This document shows, one piece after another, positions 10,909 through 22,452 of a stretch of DNA of 64,000 bases. Under the pieces are notes generated by a model. The model ran no database searches. It was not told the DNA's origin and saw only the letters and a list, made by a program, of their open reading frames with translations. Source of the stretch: Locusta migratoria (lineage: Eukaryota > Arthropoda > Insecta > Orthoptera > Acrididae); contig CM048744.1 of the NCBI GenBank assembly GCA_026315105.1, forward strand, positions 930,681,503 through 930,745,502. The letters are read 5' to 3'. The translations under genes and the position numbers were made by a program. Within the stretch, counting starts at the first letter, position 1. Every line of letters begins with the position of its first letter.

Positions 10909-11149
10909 TACTTACAGATTACGTGCCTCGTTCCAAGCGCAGTAGGCAGCACGAGAAACGACAAGGTCCAGAAAACGCCGGAGACAGCACTGCCACAGGA
11001 TAGCGAGTGCCTATTCTGCTCTAGCTGTGCTACTGTCTTCTAGTCGCCGCGCCTGCTGCTCGTTTCCCATTGTTACTAGCCCAGCCTTTCACTGTAACAC
11101 CAACCCACGCGGGAAGCGGCCGGACACCGAAAACGAGTTTGTATTGCGG
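10909..11149. repeat. CpG-rich dispersed repeat, copy 2
   Basis: Aligns by eye with 7325-7500, with an insertion of about 60 bp in the middle. Both end with a GACGAGTTT/AACGAGTTT-type block. It could be part of an LTR or an untranslated region; I cannot tell. Confidence 0.6.
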
Positions 11150-11816
11150 GAGTTGCGTAGCTCGGCTCAGCGAGACCGGGAGCTTTCACGGTAAACGGGC
11201 AGATTTTAATGACGGGGGACGCCGAGCATGAAGCCAGCACCTTCGGGCTGCCCTCTCTCTCCTCTCGTGCTCTGCTCACTTTCTCCCGCCAATTCCAAGG
11301 TTAATGGCGGGGACGACGGCCGGAAGCGACAACTGAAGCGTGTCGATAATTCCAAGTGCCAGACGTGAGAAAGTCCGTCACCTGTCGAACAGACTCCGAA
11401 ACTCCCATCGACAGACTGACCGGGCTTAATAGACAGCTTGTTACAAAGATTGAGGCGAAAGCTACTGTTTTGTTAATAGAAACCTGTCCCTACGAGAGTC
11501 GTTTCAAACTTAGAGGGGTCGTAAAAAGAACGTACCGTACAGCGATGTTGGCTGCGAGACTCCACTGAGTACGTTCATCTGCTCAACTGAATATTTTTCT
11601 CTCTACTCTCACAAAGGCCCTGTTCTTTCTGTAGTGTAACAGTTCCCTCTCGAACAGATGTGACTGTCGATAAATTAGTAGAGACTGCTGTGGTAATGTT
11701 ATCACGACGATATGTATTGAAATGTTCCACATCCAAGAGATCTCCTCAATACAGATCTATGGAACGAACAACTAATATTATCTTTGCCGATAGAAGAGAG
11801 GGGATGACACGCAGTA
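11150..11816. other. No gene recognised
   Basis: GC-rich to about 11350, then mixed. Short open frames only. Confidence 0.5.
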
Positions 11817-11824
11817 TCGAGACA

Positions 11825-11982
11825 GTTGTTATGTTAAGCTTATGAGACTTACCTATGTGGTCATTAGTCCTTAAACTTAAAAATTACTTATACTAAAGAC
11901 AGCACAAACATTCATGCCCGAATGAGGATTCGAACCCCTGACGGGGAGCGGCCTCGCGCATAGGAGCATAGCGGCCCCCGTG
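11825..11982 (-). mobile_element. Diverged SINE-1/SINE-B-type copy
   Basis: Body (GACTTACCTATGTGGTCATT) and B-box arm (GAGGATTCGAACCCCTGA) in minus orientation. The head differs from SINE-1 (GGGAGCGGCCTCGCGCATAG). An 8-bp TSD, TCGAGACA, is at 11817-11824 and 11983-11990. Confidence 0.8.
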
Positions 11983-11990
11983 TCGAGACA

Positions 11991-12390
11991 CTGTACTCGC
12001 CTATAATAGCGCCAAAGAGCTGCAGAAATTAACCTCCGAAAACACCTATTTATTAAACAAAAACTTAGCGTTTTTTCATACGTATGTTTACGCTTTTTAA
12101 AGAATGTATTATCATTGCAATACTAGGGCACTGAGCCACACGAAATTATTATTTATTTTTATTTTAAAATATAAAGTATTTAAGGTGGGGTACCGGGTTC
12201 AGCAAAAATCTAGGCAAATATTCATTCGACCACGTAATTTATTATAAAATTGAAAATATTTGGTTTAAGAGTAGTAATACGGCAGTGGCGAATATAGCAT
12301 ATATTTTCGAAGAGCGGGGTGGGGACAAGACTAACGTGAAGATAATTTTAAGTAGACGCCCCATGATATTTTGGAGCACTTTTGCTGCTC
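11991..12390. other. No gene recognised
   Basis: AT-rich, without coding or repeat signatures that I recognise. Confidence 0.5.
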
Positions 12391-12404
12391 ATATTCAGAG
12401 GATA

Positions 12405-12658
12405 GGAAGGAAGGAATCTTAGGGTTTAACGTCCCATCGGCAGCTTGGTCATTAGAGACGGAGCTAACGCTCGGAGTTTTGGGTAAGGATGTGGAAGGAA
12501 ATCGGCCGTGCCCTTTTGAAAGAACCCATCCCGGCATTTGCCTGGAGTGATTTAGGGAAATCACGGAAAACCTAAATCAGGATGGCCGGAGGTGGATTTG
12601 AACCACCGACCTTCCGAATGCGAGTCCAGTGTGTTATCACTGCGCCACCTCGCCCGGT
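12405..12658 (-). mobile_element. SINE-3, full length
   Basis: On the minus strand: GCGAGGTGGCGCAGTGATAA head, CATTCGGAAGGTCGGTGGTT B-box arm, then ATCCTGATTTAGGTTTTCCG, GGCAAATGCCGGGATGGGTT and a tail at GGTTTAACGTCCC. A perfect 14-bp TSD, ATATTCAGAGGATA, lies at 12391-12404 and 12659-12672. Confidence 0.93.
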
Positions 12659-12672
12659 ATATTCAGAGGATA

Positions 12673-13319
12673 CATTGCGCTGACGCCCCTTTTACTTTAC
12701 TGAGATCAAACTTTGCCGACATTGAATCTAAAAAAAAAAAGATATATATGTATATAGCTCTTAAAAAAAAAAAAAAAAATGGGACGCACTTCACACCACT
12801 AATACCCACCCCGTCACCAATACTTGGAAGTATGAGTGTCTACCATGGCGATGCCTTCACGCATCATTCATTGAAATAATTCAGATATCGACCCATTTAT
12901 TTTCTTTATTTCGGGACGAGGGCGGTGGCAGGCGAACTGCCTCCCTCCTTATGTACGCCACTGTAAGAAGATAAGGTTTTCAATATTAGAGTTACGCAGT
13001 AGTATTGTGTTAGAGATCAATTTGCATATGGCAGATTCTGAAATATGTCGTGATGCACGCAGGAACCTGCCACTGTGAACGGTAGTTTTGTATTTCTCTC
13101 CGGATACAATTTCAAACCGTTCACAGTCGTGTTGGTTTGATGGTTTCTGTAGGTTTCTTAACGTCCGGAAAATAGCTCTCCGTCAACCGTATGGGGTATG
13201 GTGTTCGTCCCGATCGACCTGGTTGTGGAGAAATGACGCTCCTATTGTACATAACTTTTTTTCCAAGGGGGTTAAAAAATGCAATAATTCCTCCATCCCC
13301 CAGATTGGCTACACTAAAT
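12673..13319. other. No gene recognised; A-tracts
   Basis: Two A-runs near 12731 and 12764 flank an ATATATGTATATA run. Nothing coding is recognised. Confidence 0.5.
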
Positions 13320-13613
13320 AAAATAACTCCACACTGGAATTTACAGCAAACAAAAGGTCATCTTGCAAAACTTCTTTCCTTGCTTTCTGGGTATAGGTTG
13401 CGACGCTATTCTCTGAAAGGCTAGATACATACCTCCTACTGTAACGTAGTGGTCGAGCACGAGCTTCTGTTTTATTATTTTCTGTCCCCTTTCCTCAATC
13501 TCCACCGTACCCATAGTGGGGATATCTGAAGCAAATAGGTCCTTCTTGTCAACAAAATGCTTAACTTTTCCTCGCGTTTCCACTGCAATAACCCCCATTT
13601 CGCGGCTTTTTAT
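13320..13613 (-). pseudogene. piggyBac-family transposase fragment
   Basis: The frame 13341-13598 reads GVIAVETRGKVKHFVDKKD, GTVEIEERGQKIIKQK, LVLDHYVTVGGMYLAFQ, IASQPIPRKQGKKFCKMTF. The order W/E-x-KRxV, VEIE-R-G, P-x-V-x-DYNxxMGGVDxxDQ, YPIPRKxxKKYYKxxF is that of piggyBac transposases of the PGBD4 type. The GGVD motif, which carries a catalytic aspartate, reads GGMY here. A stop follows FCLL where the family continues. No ends or TTAA sites were identified. It lies directly left of the tandem array. Confidence 0.7.
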
Positions 13614-15168
13614 TTATGAGAGATTGTGGCATCTCTTTCTTTACCAGTTGTGCTGTTTCATAACCAGTGGACTTAAAAATTAGGTATTACGTGAACTACA
13701 GGATGTGTTACAGTTATCTGTTGTTAGACAATAACCTTGTTCCAGTAAAGGTTTTACAAGCGTCGAAGCAACTTGCGACGACACTGGACACTATATGGAA
13801 CCTGTGACATCCTGCGGCTGTACCTCCTGACGTAAGCATTCACTCATTCTGGCTCTCTTACAGAGAAAATCTTGAAATAAATAAGATTGTTTCCCACTGA
13901 TTGCCATGTTACCTCAATGACATTTCAATGGTCAATGCATGCCGATGCAAATAGATCCTAACATAAATATAGCATGAATATTTTCCAGGGTTGGCAGTAA
14001 CACAATCGGTGGTAGTTTGAGCTCTACAGTTACTGACATCTATCGCGACCGAAGATCACAGTGCTCCCTCATCTAAAACTGGTATGTTAAAGTGTCTGCG
14101 TAATACGAATTGTATGTGATGGCAGATTGCTGTCACGTCCCGTTAGGTTGAGATGCTCAGATCTGGTGCCAGTTTTTCTTCACACTTTACGTGCAGAACT
14201 GAGAATATCATCACAGCAACTCAACGTCTCAGCGGTCGCCGAACAGATGACATAGATGCTAATGGGTGTACCAAGCACTGGAATAAAAGACACAGAGAAA
14301 TATGGAATACAGAGGCAACATAAAAAAATTTATGTTAATTAGAAGCAAAATTGTCAGGCTAATAAGAGATATTTTAAAGAGAGAAACCAGACAGAGCAAA
14401 GTAGCAGAGTTGTTAGCCCATTGTACTGGCATTCGGGAGGTCGGTGGTTCAAATATACCTCCAGCCATCCAAAACACCATTTCGACGATTTTCTCAAATT
14501 ACTCCAGGCAAATACCAGGATGGTTTCTTTATGGGCACGAATTGTCTCCTTCTCCAATTTACACTTCTCATCCCATGGGCGAATCACTGTTGATTTTTAG
14601 TGCCAACTGGTGGAGAATATGTATTAGTAGACCAGTTACCACTAAGTTTGACTTGAATATCATGAAGGTTTACTGGAAATGAACGCGTTTAATTTATTAT
14701 GCCATAGCCTCACAGAGACTTCCGAAACGACGGACTCAGTAAATGGCTTCCCGTCGAGTTGCTCAGATCTGGTGCCAGTTTTTCTTCACACTTTACGTAC
14801 AGAGTAGAGAAAATCATCATAGCAACCCGACACATCAGTGAATGCAGCACATATAGGGATGCACTGGGTTTACTAAGCACTAGAATAAACACACAAATAT
14901 GGAAGACCGAGACAACTATTGTGAATAAATTGAATCAATTTGCATATAACAGAAAGCAATTTTAGTGTTATGAAAACTGTATAAACAATTAGAAGCACAA
15001 AAATTGCCAGGCCAACAAGAGACTAAATAAACAGAGGAAAGACGGAACGAGCGAAGTAGCGCAGTGGTTAGCGAACTGCGCAAGCATTCGGGAGAACGGT
15101 GGTTCAGAGCCACTTCCGGCCAATAAAACTAGGTATTTCCGTGATTTTTTGTAAGTAACTGCAGCCAA

Positions 15169-15367
15169 GGGCGCGCGGAATGACCGCGTGGTCTAAGGAG
15201 TCATTCAACGGACTTTACTGCCGCCCCCCCCCTCTCCGGGGGTTCGAGTCCACCCTCGGGAATTCGTGTGTATGTTGTCCTTAGCGTAAGTTCAAGTAGT
15301 TTGTAGATCTGGAGACTGATGACCACAGCAGTTTGGTCCAATAGGTTTACAAACATTTGAATATTTG
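15169..15367 (+). mobile_element. SINE-B inside the array
   Basis: The head reads TGACCGCGTGGTCTAAGGAG with GGGGTTCGAGTCCACCCTCG as its B-box arm. It then joins a SINE-1-like body (GAGACTGATGACC) and tail (TTTACAAACATTTGAATATT). A nine-C tract lies in the head. No convincing TSD. Confidence 0.75.
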
Positions 15368-16329
15368 GAGCGCCAGACAAGTGAAACTTTTGAAACTTTC
15401 CCATCTCATGGACGGATCACTGTCGATTGTAAGTACCAAGTGCTGGGTAAATGAAGTATTGTCATGTGCGCCGCTTTTTGCATACTTATACCTAAGTATG
15501 TGGAACCTAAAACCCTGTGACTGTACCTGCTGACAGGTGCATTTATTATGGCTGTCCTACAGCGAAAATCGATCTCAAATAAATGAGATTGTTTTCGACT
15601 GATCGGTATGTTCCTTTCATAAATTTAAATGACAAATGTTTGCCGATCCAAATGCAAATATAGCATAAATATTTGAGAGGGCTGACAATGACGTAATCGC
15701 GGGAGTTTGCGTAGGGTAGTTAATAACATCTTGCGCGGTCGTATATGACAGTACCCCTCTCACCTAGAAGTGGTATATTAATGTGTCTGCATAATACGAA
15801 TAGTAAGTGGTGGCATATTACTGTCACGCCCCGTTAGGTTGAGCTGCTCAGATCTGGTGCCAGTTTTTCTTCACATTTTATATATAGAACTGAGAATATC
15901 ATCATAGCAACTCTCACCTCAGTGGATGCAACAAACATTGTATGGATGTTGTAACATAACAGAAATACCCAGTAATCTTTACTCTGTGGTATACACACAC
16001 GGAGAACATTGCTTGCCAGCAAACAAGCAGCTGTAAGCAGGCGGCTGCGTACAGATTGGGAGGCCCTTTTTGGTTTTCACGAGATACCTGGAACCTGGTA
16101 ACACCCATCGCCTAAGCGCCTATGCTGAACAATGGACAGGGCCGGTCTCAGCGTATGCAAAGATGGCGGTCAATATGGAGAATGTTGATATATATGGAAT
16201 TGATAGATGGCCATACTCACAAATACAAAATTCAATAATAATACATCCTATTGGCCTATAGCAAATCCAAATATACTAATGAACCAAGAGAAATTAAGCG
16301 CATCTCATAAACAATAGTTTTGATAGCCT

Positions 16330-17082
16330 GAATACAACGAAAGTAAATTTTCAGAGTATCTTAATGTAGCAAAATTAAGCTTCTAATTACTAAGTTTTGA
16401 ATGCGTGATGCGATTTCAACTAACTATGTCTTAGATGATAGCTTATTGCCTCAAGAAACGGTTGAAAGCAACACATTTTTTTACGATTTATTACAGTGAT
16501 GATGATTTTTTTTAATGAAATACGTCTAGTGTGAGAGGTCTAGCCCATGTAGGATGGCTTGTTTATTTATATCATACATTATTTGTACTGCTGAGAAATA
16601 GCCACAATGTTACAATGTTGATAACGGTAAAATGTTAACTTAGTGTGGAACTGGTCAAAGATAAGTCAACACAAATCCCTCCTGTTAAGAACTCAGCTAG
16701 TTTTGGAGGGGATGGCGATTTGACAACGAGAGTGTGGCTGGGGCGTAAGACTGCTGTGGTCCATTGATGTATGGTGCGGGTGGTGACGTACTGGGGGGGG
16801 GGGGGCTGCAAGAACACTTAATGTTTCGTGTGGGAAGAAGGACTTGCCTGGTTAGCTGAAGTGATCCGTTTGACTGATAGAATCTGCGCCACAAACGGCC
16901 GCGTGTATGTGATTCAACATGACAATTAACGAATGTTGATATGTCCTTTGTGGTACTAAGTTTTGAACTATTTTAAGCTGACAATTATTTCTCATAGTTT
17001 GATCGTGAAAGAGAGTTGGTATTAATGATTATTCAGATGGGCATTTCGCTACCATTCTCACAACGCAGTTTTATTTCTAATT
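16330..17082. other. Array spacer, unassigned
   Basis: Lies between the B unit and the second connector of super-unit 1, with no clear counterpart in super-unit 2. It includes a G-run near 16793-16804. No gene is recognised. Confidence 0.45.
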
Positions 17083-17211
17083 TAATACTTTTATTTGTGC
17101 AGGACCACTTCCAGCAAATAAATCTTGGATTTCAATAAACATTATTCAACTGAATTATCCGATGTTGCCTACTTCATTTGCAGATATTATAATAAATTCC
17201 CTACATCTACA

Positions 17212-17627
17212 TACATACTCCGCAATCCACCGTAAGGTGCATGGCGGAGGGTACACTGTACCACTACTATGCATTTCCTTTCCTATTCCACTCCCAAATA
17301 GAACGAGGAATAAAATGCCTATATGCCTTCGTACGAATCCTAATTTCTATTATCTTGTCTTTGTGATCACTACGCAAAATGTAAGTAGACGGCAGAAAGA
17401 TCGTTCTCCACTCAGCTTCAAATTCCAGCCCTCTAAATCTCCTCAACAGAAATTCACAAAAAGAACGTCGTCTTTCCTCCAGCGATCCCCAATTGAGTTC
17501 CCGGAGCATTTCCGTGACACTCGTGCATTGTTCGAACCTACCAGTAACAAACCTAGCTGCTCGCCTCTGAGCTGCTTCTATGTCTTCCTTTAAACTGATC
17601 TGCTGCGGGTCCCAAACACTTGCGCAA
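17212..17627 (-). mobile_element. Jockey-like LINE 3' end (family of 53069)
   Basis: The minus-strand frame 17267-17509 reads MLRELNWGSLEERRRSF, then SIWEWNRKGNA. This is the C-terminal end of the reverse transcriptase ORF, matching MLRQLSWGSLEERRRSF at 53138-53383. The 3' UTR (ACCTTACGGTGGATTGCGGA) ends at about 17212. It is present only in super-unit 1, so it inserted after, or was lost from, the other copy. Confidence 0.85.
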
Positions 17628-19114
17628 TAACATTTAATAACTAATCATGATCTTATCGCAAATGTTAGCCTCTGCATAGTGTGTTTCACTGCAGGATCAC
17701 AAGGTATCATTTGCATCTATTGTAGTTGCTGGGCATGAAAGCAGAAATGTATGGCTCGGCCCTTAGATTACAGAGGCCATATTTCATTTACTGAGCCGTG
17801 TATAGCCCAATACGTGTATGTTGTGTGGATGGATACAACTTGGTGTGGTCAAATCGTAAAGTCACAGTCCCGTTAGGCTGAGCTGCTCACATCTGGTGCC
17901 AGTTTTTCTTCACACTTTCGATACAGAACTGAGAAGATAGCAACTCACACCTTAGTGGATGGAGCACGGAGTATATGGATGCAAACGAGGTATTGAGCAA
18001 TAGACACGGATATATGGAAGACATAGGCAACCATTGTCAATCTATTTGCATACAACAGAAACTAACTTTTGTGTTATGAAAGCTGTTTAAATGGTACTAA
18101 TTATAAGCACAAAAAAGGTTCAGACTAACAAGACTCGTTTTAAAGAGAGAAAGCACAGAGCGAGGTACCACAATGGTTAGCATAACGCACCAGCATTCAG
18201 GAAGGTTTGTATTTTGCTTTAATTTGTTCTCTCACACTCCACGTATCACACCCGTACAAGAGAACTGAAATAGCACGGCCTATTTCCTTCCCCAACCTTT
18301 CCCAATGCATGGACGGATCCACTGTCCATTTTAATTACCGCAGAAATTATGAATTCTCATGGTGACACTGTTCGTATACTGTTAGGCTACTGACGCGTGC
18401 ACTCAATATGGCTGTTCTACAGCTAAAATATATTTGAAATAAATGTGATTGTTTCCCACTGATCGATCCAAATGGATACAAACATAAATATAGCTTCAAT
18501 ATTTACCAGGGTTGGCAGTGTCATAATCGTAGTAGTATTTTTACGCGTAAGTAGATCAACATGCCTCCTCACCGAAAACTGTTATCTTAAAGTGTCTGCA
18601 TAATACGCATAGTATGTGATGACAGATTACTGTCGCGTCCTGTTGGGCTGAGCTGCTCAGATCTGGTGCCAGTTTTTCTTCACACTTTACGTACAGAGCT
18701 GAGAAGATCATCATAGCAACTCAAGCCCTCAGTCGATGTAACACAATATATCGAAGCTGGAACATAACAGAAATACCTATATTCTCTCGTGAACAAATAC
18801 GGGGAACACTGCTGAACAGAAAGGAGGCAGAAAGCTGGCGGCGGCGTTCATCTCGGGCAGCCCCTTCTGATTTTCACAAGTACCTGCACCTGGGTGATAA
18901 CCATCCTTTAAGCGACGATGCTGGACAATCGACAGGACTGATGGCGGTCCATGTGGAGAATGAAACTAAGTTGAAAGATGTCCATACTTGCAAATACGAA
19001 ATTCAATAATAATTCACCCTATTGACGTACAGCAAATATAAACGTACTAACGACCGCAGACAAATGGCTCATCTCATGAAATAGTATTTTCATATCTTGA
19101 AAACTACAATAATC

Positions 19115-19304
19115 GCCGGCCGCGGTGGCCGAGCGTACTGCGGCGCGCCAGTCACAGTCTGCACGGCCACTACGGTCGGGGGTTCGATTCCCCCCCTCGA
19201 GCTTGGATGTTTGTGTCGTCCTTACTATAAGGTAGTTCATAAGTACTTTGTAAGTTTAGGGTCTGATGACCCCGCAGTTAAGTCCCATAAGCTTAACAAA
19301 CATT
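19115..19304 (+). mobile_element. SINE-1
   Basis: GCCGGCCGCGGTGGCCGAGC head, GGGGTTCGATTCCCCC B-box arm, tail ending AACAAACATT. The last bases of the usual tail are missing and no clean TSD is visible. Confidence 0.88.
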
Positions 19305-19404
19305 AAAAAAAGCTCTTAAACGTTTCCTAAGGCTGAAGATTTTTTAGCTAGACCTGTTTTTGTTAGTAACAGTACCATTCGTCGGTGTTTAGTCCCCTAA
19401 AAAA

Positions 19405-19458
19405 CCTCCACCACCACCACCACCACCACCACCACCACCACCAACAACAACAACAACC
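19405..19458. repeat. (CCA)n microsatellite grading into (CAA)n
   Basis: About thirteen CCA repeats followed by four CAA repeats. Confidence 0.95.
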
Positions 19459-19459
19459 A

Positions 19460-20090
19460 TTCGTCCAGTTGCCGTATGGGTAGGTTAAGATAAACATTTT
19501 ATTTAGAAAACAAGACTTTTGTTGATGCTTATCTATTTATCAAAAGAGACACAGACATAACATTTCTTCTTTGCATTCCTATAATTTAAGCCCGTACACT
19601 GAGCAGAGCCTACTTCATCGACATGATATATAATTTTACATAGTGACCTGAAGTATCTTTAGTGAAGTTGAACTTCCTAGCGGCGTCTTTAAGAAGCTTT
19701 CCATTTCTTACACGCTGCATTGCCTCTTTCAATGATTCCTTGCTACATTTGTGTCACCCTGTCTTCTTTATGAACTGCACAATTCGTCATCTTAACCGCA
19801 GTCGATATTTTGGATTCAGACTTATGCATGTACACAGTCTTACACAAATTCATTAAACCGATATTAACTTATTCAAACTGCTAGAAAAATTGTTACAAAA
19901 ACAACATCCACTTCCTAGTCTCTGTTTTCAACAAACCAAAATGACCGAGCAGTTCTATTTCGAGAGACACGACTGCAAAGCGCGCTAAGGAAGCAGTACC
20001 TTAGCACACGTTAAACAATCTGTAGAGTTACAGGAGAAATTCACAATTCGTCATCTTAGACTCCTTGTCGACTTGCCCGACCTTTCCCTA
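19460..20090. other. Array spacer, unassigned
   Basis: No repeat or coding signature recognised between the CCA tract and the second connector of super-unit 2. Confidence 0.45.
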
Positions 20091-20606
20091 CTTTTATTTG
20101 TGTAGGACCACTTCCAGCAGATAAATCTTGTGTTTCAATAAACATCATTCAACTGAATTATCTGACGTCTATTTCATTTGTAAACATTAGAATAAAACCT
20201 CTCTTCATAATTAATTATATGTGATTTATGTATTATTATTTCGCAAATGTTAGCCTATGCATAGAATGTTTGACTGCAGCTTCACAGGTAGAAGGAACCA
20301 TTTGCAGCTACTGTAGTTGCTAGGCATCAAAGCAGACACGTACGACTCGGCCCTTAAATTACATATTTCATCTACTGAGCCGTGTATAGTTCAAAAAGTG
20401 TATGTTGTGTTTGACCAATTCAACTTGCTGTGGTCAAAACGAGCAAAGGCGTAAGTCGCAGTTTCCTTAGGCTGAGCTGCTCAGATCTGGTGCCCGTTTT
20501 TCTTCACACTTTACGTACAGCACTGAGAAGATCATCATAGCAACTCTCACTTCAGTGGATGCAGCATAAATTACATAGATGTTGATGGGTGTTCTAAGCA
20601 CTAGAG

Positions 20607-21467
20607 CAGTGGTTTCTAAACTATGCCCCACTCCCCCCTCCCCACCGACGCTAAGGGGGTGATATGGGGACTTATAAAGGTGCGCATGGATGGTTGAGTT
20701 GTTAACAATGCATTGATTTATTAACAAGTAGCTCTTTAATCAATAAAAAAGTGATAGTACTTACGACTGTCTACTGATTACCCAATATATCTTTTGTACT
20801 CTGATATTTTCGTATCTGTTGTTTTGAGACGGTGTGTATCGGAGCAGTAAGTGCCAAGGAACAAACGCTCAGCTCCACATTATCTCGGAGCAACATTATG
20901 ACGATGGCCCTACATTGCGTCGAAACTAGTTGATAACAAAAGTAAGGACGATATCTCCTAAAGGGGACAAAAACGTTTCCAAAAATATAGTCCGAGATTT
21001 ATTTCGTCTTAGATGATCAGACTGAATGTAAGTGTAATAACTGATTGTAGAGGAAAACTTAGTGCCAGCTGTCTCCTGTAAAGGATTTCTGAGGGCTGTA
21101 ACGATACAGTAATTTATGGGAGTAGTGGAATTGTTTCTAAGCAGTTGTCAGTTGAACTTTTTTCTGTCAGTAGGGGTAAAAAAGAAATTTAGTCGTGTGC
21201 ACTTTTGCTTGAAAGTGAAATATCGCCTTGTAAAAATTTTTTTCTCATTACTTCGCCAGGAGTTTGCCGAAGAATCGCAGATACTCACCTCACGAAGTCC
21301 TACAGTCATTTTTAATGTCCCCCCTTGCCTCAGAGAAAAACAGCTAACCGGTCGCAGTTTTAGGCGTTTCCTATAGATAATATACAGTATTATTATTGTG
21401 AAAGGGGGGCGAAATTTTCATTTTTGGAAGTAGGGGAGCTTAGTAAACAAAAGTTTTGGAACTCGTG
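20607..21467. mobile_element. Non-autonomous hAT element
   Basis: Starts CAGTGGTTTCTAAAC and ends with the imperfect inverted match GTTTTGGAACTCGTG. It is flanked by an 8-bp TSD, CACTAGAG, at 20599-20606 and 21468-21475. An 8-bp duplication and a CAGxGGTT-type end are hAT signatures. The 861 bp hold no transposase that I can recognise. Another hAT-like trait is the C-rich and G-rich sub-terminal pair (near 20625-20655 and 21402). Confidence 0.82.
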
Positions 21468-21725
21468 CACTAGAGTAGACAGACACAGAAATACTGAAGA
21501 CAGAGACAGCCACTGTGAATCTATGTGCATACCACATAATCCAATTTTTGTGTTACGAAAACTGCATAAATATATTAATTAGATGCAAAAAAGTCAGGCT
21601 AATAAAAGACATTTTAAAGAGATGAAACACGGACCGAACGAGGTAGTGCGGTTGTTGGCACACTGCAGTAGTATTCGGGACGGCGGTGATTCACATCGAG
21701 CTCCGGCCATCCAAACTACGATTTC

Positions 21726-21921
21726 AAATTCAAATGTTTGTATAGTCTATGGGACTTAACTACGGGGTCATCATTCCCTAAACTTACAAACTACTTATGA
21801 ACTACTTACGAACTAGGACGGCACAAATATCCATGACCGAGGGGGGATTCGAACCCCCGACCGTAGTGGCCGTGCAGACCGTGACTGGAGCGCCTTAGTC
21901 TCCTCGGCCACCGCGGCCGGC
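21726..21921 (-). mobile_element. SINE-1 inside an array unit
   Basis: Full length; 11-bp TSD ACTACGATTTC at 21715-21725 and 21922-21932. The target is the SINE-3-like segment of the unit. Confidence 0.95.
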
Positions 21922-22452
21922 ACTACGATTTCCTGATATTCTTAAATTACTCCAGGCAAATGCTGGCGTAGTTCCTTTGATTGGTCACGGCCTGCTTCCT
22001 TCCCCATTCTTAAGTTTCCCATCCAAAGCACGGACCATTGTGGATTTTAAGTACCAATTGATGGAGGAATTACGGATTCATGTCCGCCGCCGATTATATT
22101 TTTATAGACAATCATATGGAACCTGAAGTCTCTTGTGACTGTATCTCATGACGTGAGCATTCATTATGGAGCAAATAGATTGGAAATACAGGAGACGGTT
22201 TCCTTCTATCGGCATGTTCCAGTCATTCCTTTCATAGTCCAACGTACGCCGATACAAACATAAATGTAGCATCAGTATTTGCGAGGGTTTGCAGTAATGT
22301 ATTCGTGGTAGCCTGGGTCCGACAGTTACTAGAATCTTTCGCGTCTGTAGATCGAAATCCCCCCCTCACCTAACACTGTTCTATTAAAGTGTCTGCATAA
22401 TACGAATAGTAAGTGATGGCCTATTACTGACACGTCCCGTTACATTGAGCTG

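Larger units (their letters stand above)
14762..17885 (+). repeat. Array super-unit 1 (A, connector, B, second connector)
   Basis: A core at 14762, connector near 15782, B core at 15847, and a second connector near 17083-17160 and 17640-17885 (CTTCCAGCAAATAAATCTTG, GTTGCTGGGCATGAAAGCAG). It holds a SINE-B (15169-15367) and a LINE fragment (17212-17627) that super-unit 2 lacks. Without them it is about 2.5 kb. Confidence 0.7.
17886..20479 (+). repeat. Array super-unit 2
   Basis: Repeats the order of super-unit 1: A core 17886, connector 18592, B core 18656, second connector near 20095-20180 and 20230-20479. The shared block CAATAAACATYATTCAACTG is at about 17138 in super-unit 1 and 20137 here. 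The private insertion is the SINE-1 at 19115. Confidence 0.7.
20480..22452 (+). repeat. Array A unit interrupted by a hAT element and a SINE-1
   Basis: After subtracting the hAT (20607-21467) and SINE-1 (21726-21921) with their TSDs, about 0.9 kb remains, similar to the A units that begin at 14762 and 17886. The tRNA-like head is at 21640-21716. Confidence 0.7.

Noticed and set aside
12722..12780. Poly-A tails of LINE insertions
   Set aside because: Two A-runs are present, but no element body ends there.
14302..14682. 126-codon frame in the array
   Set aside because: It runs through a SINE-3-like head and is not open in the other array units.
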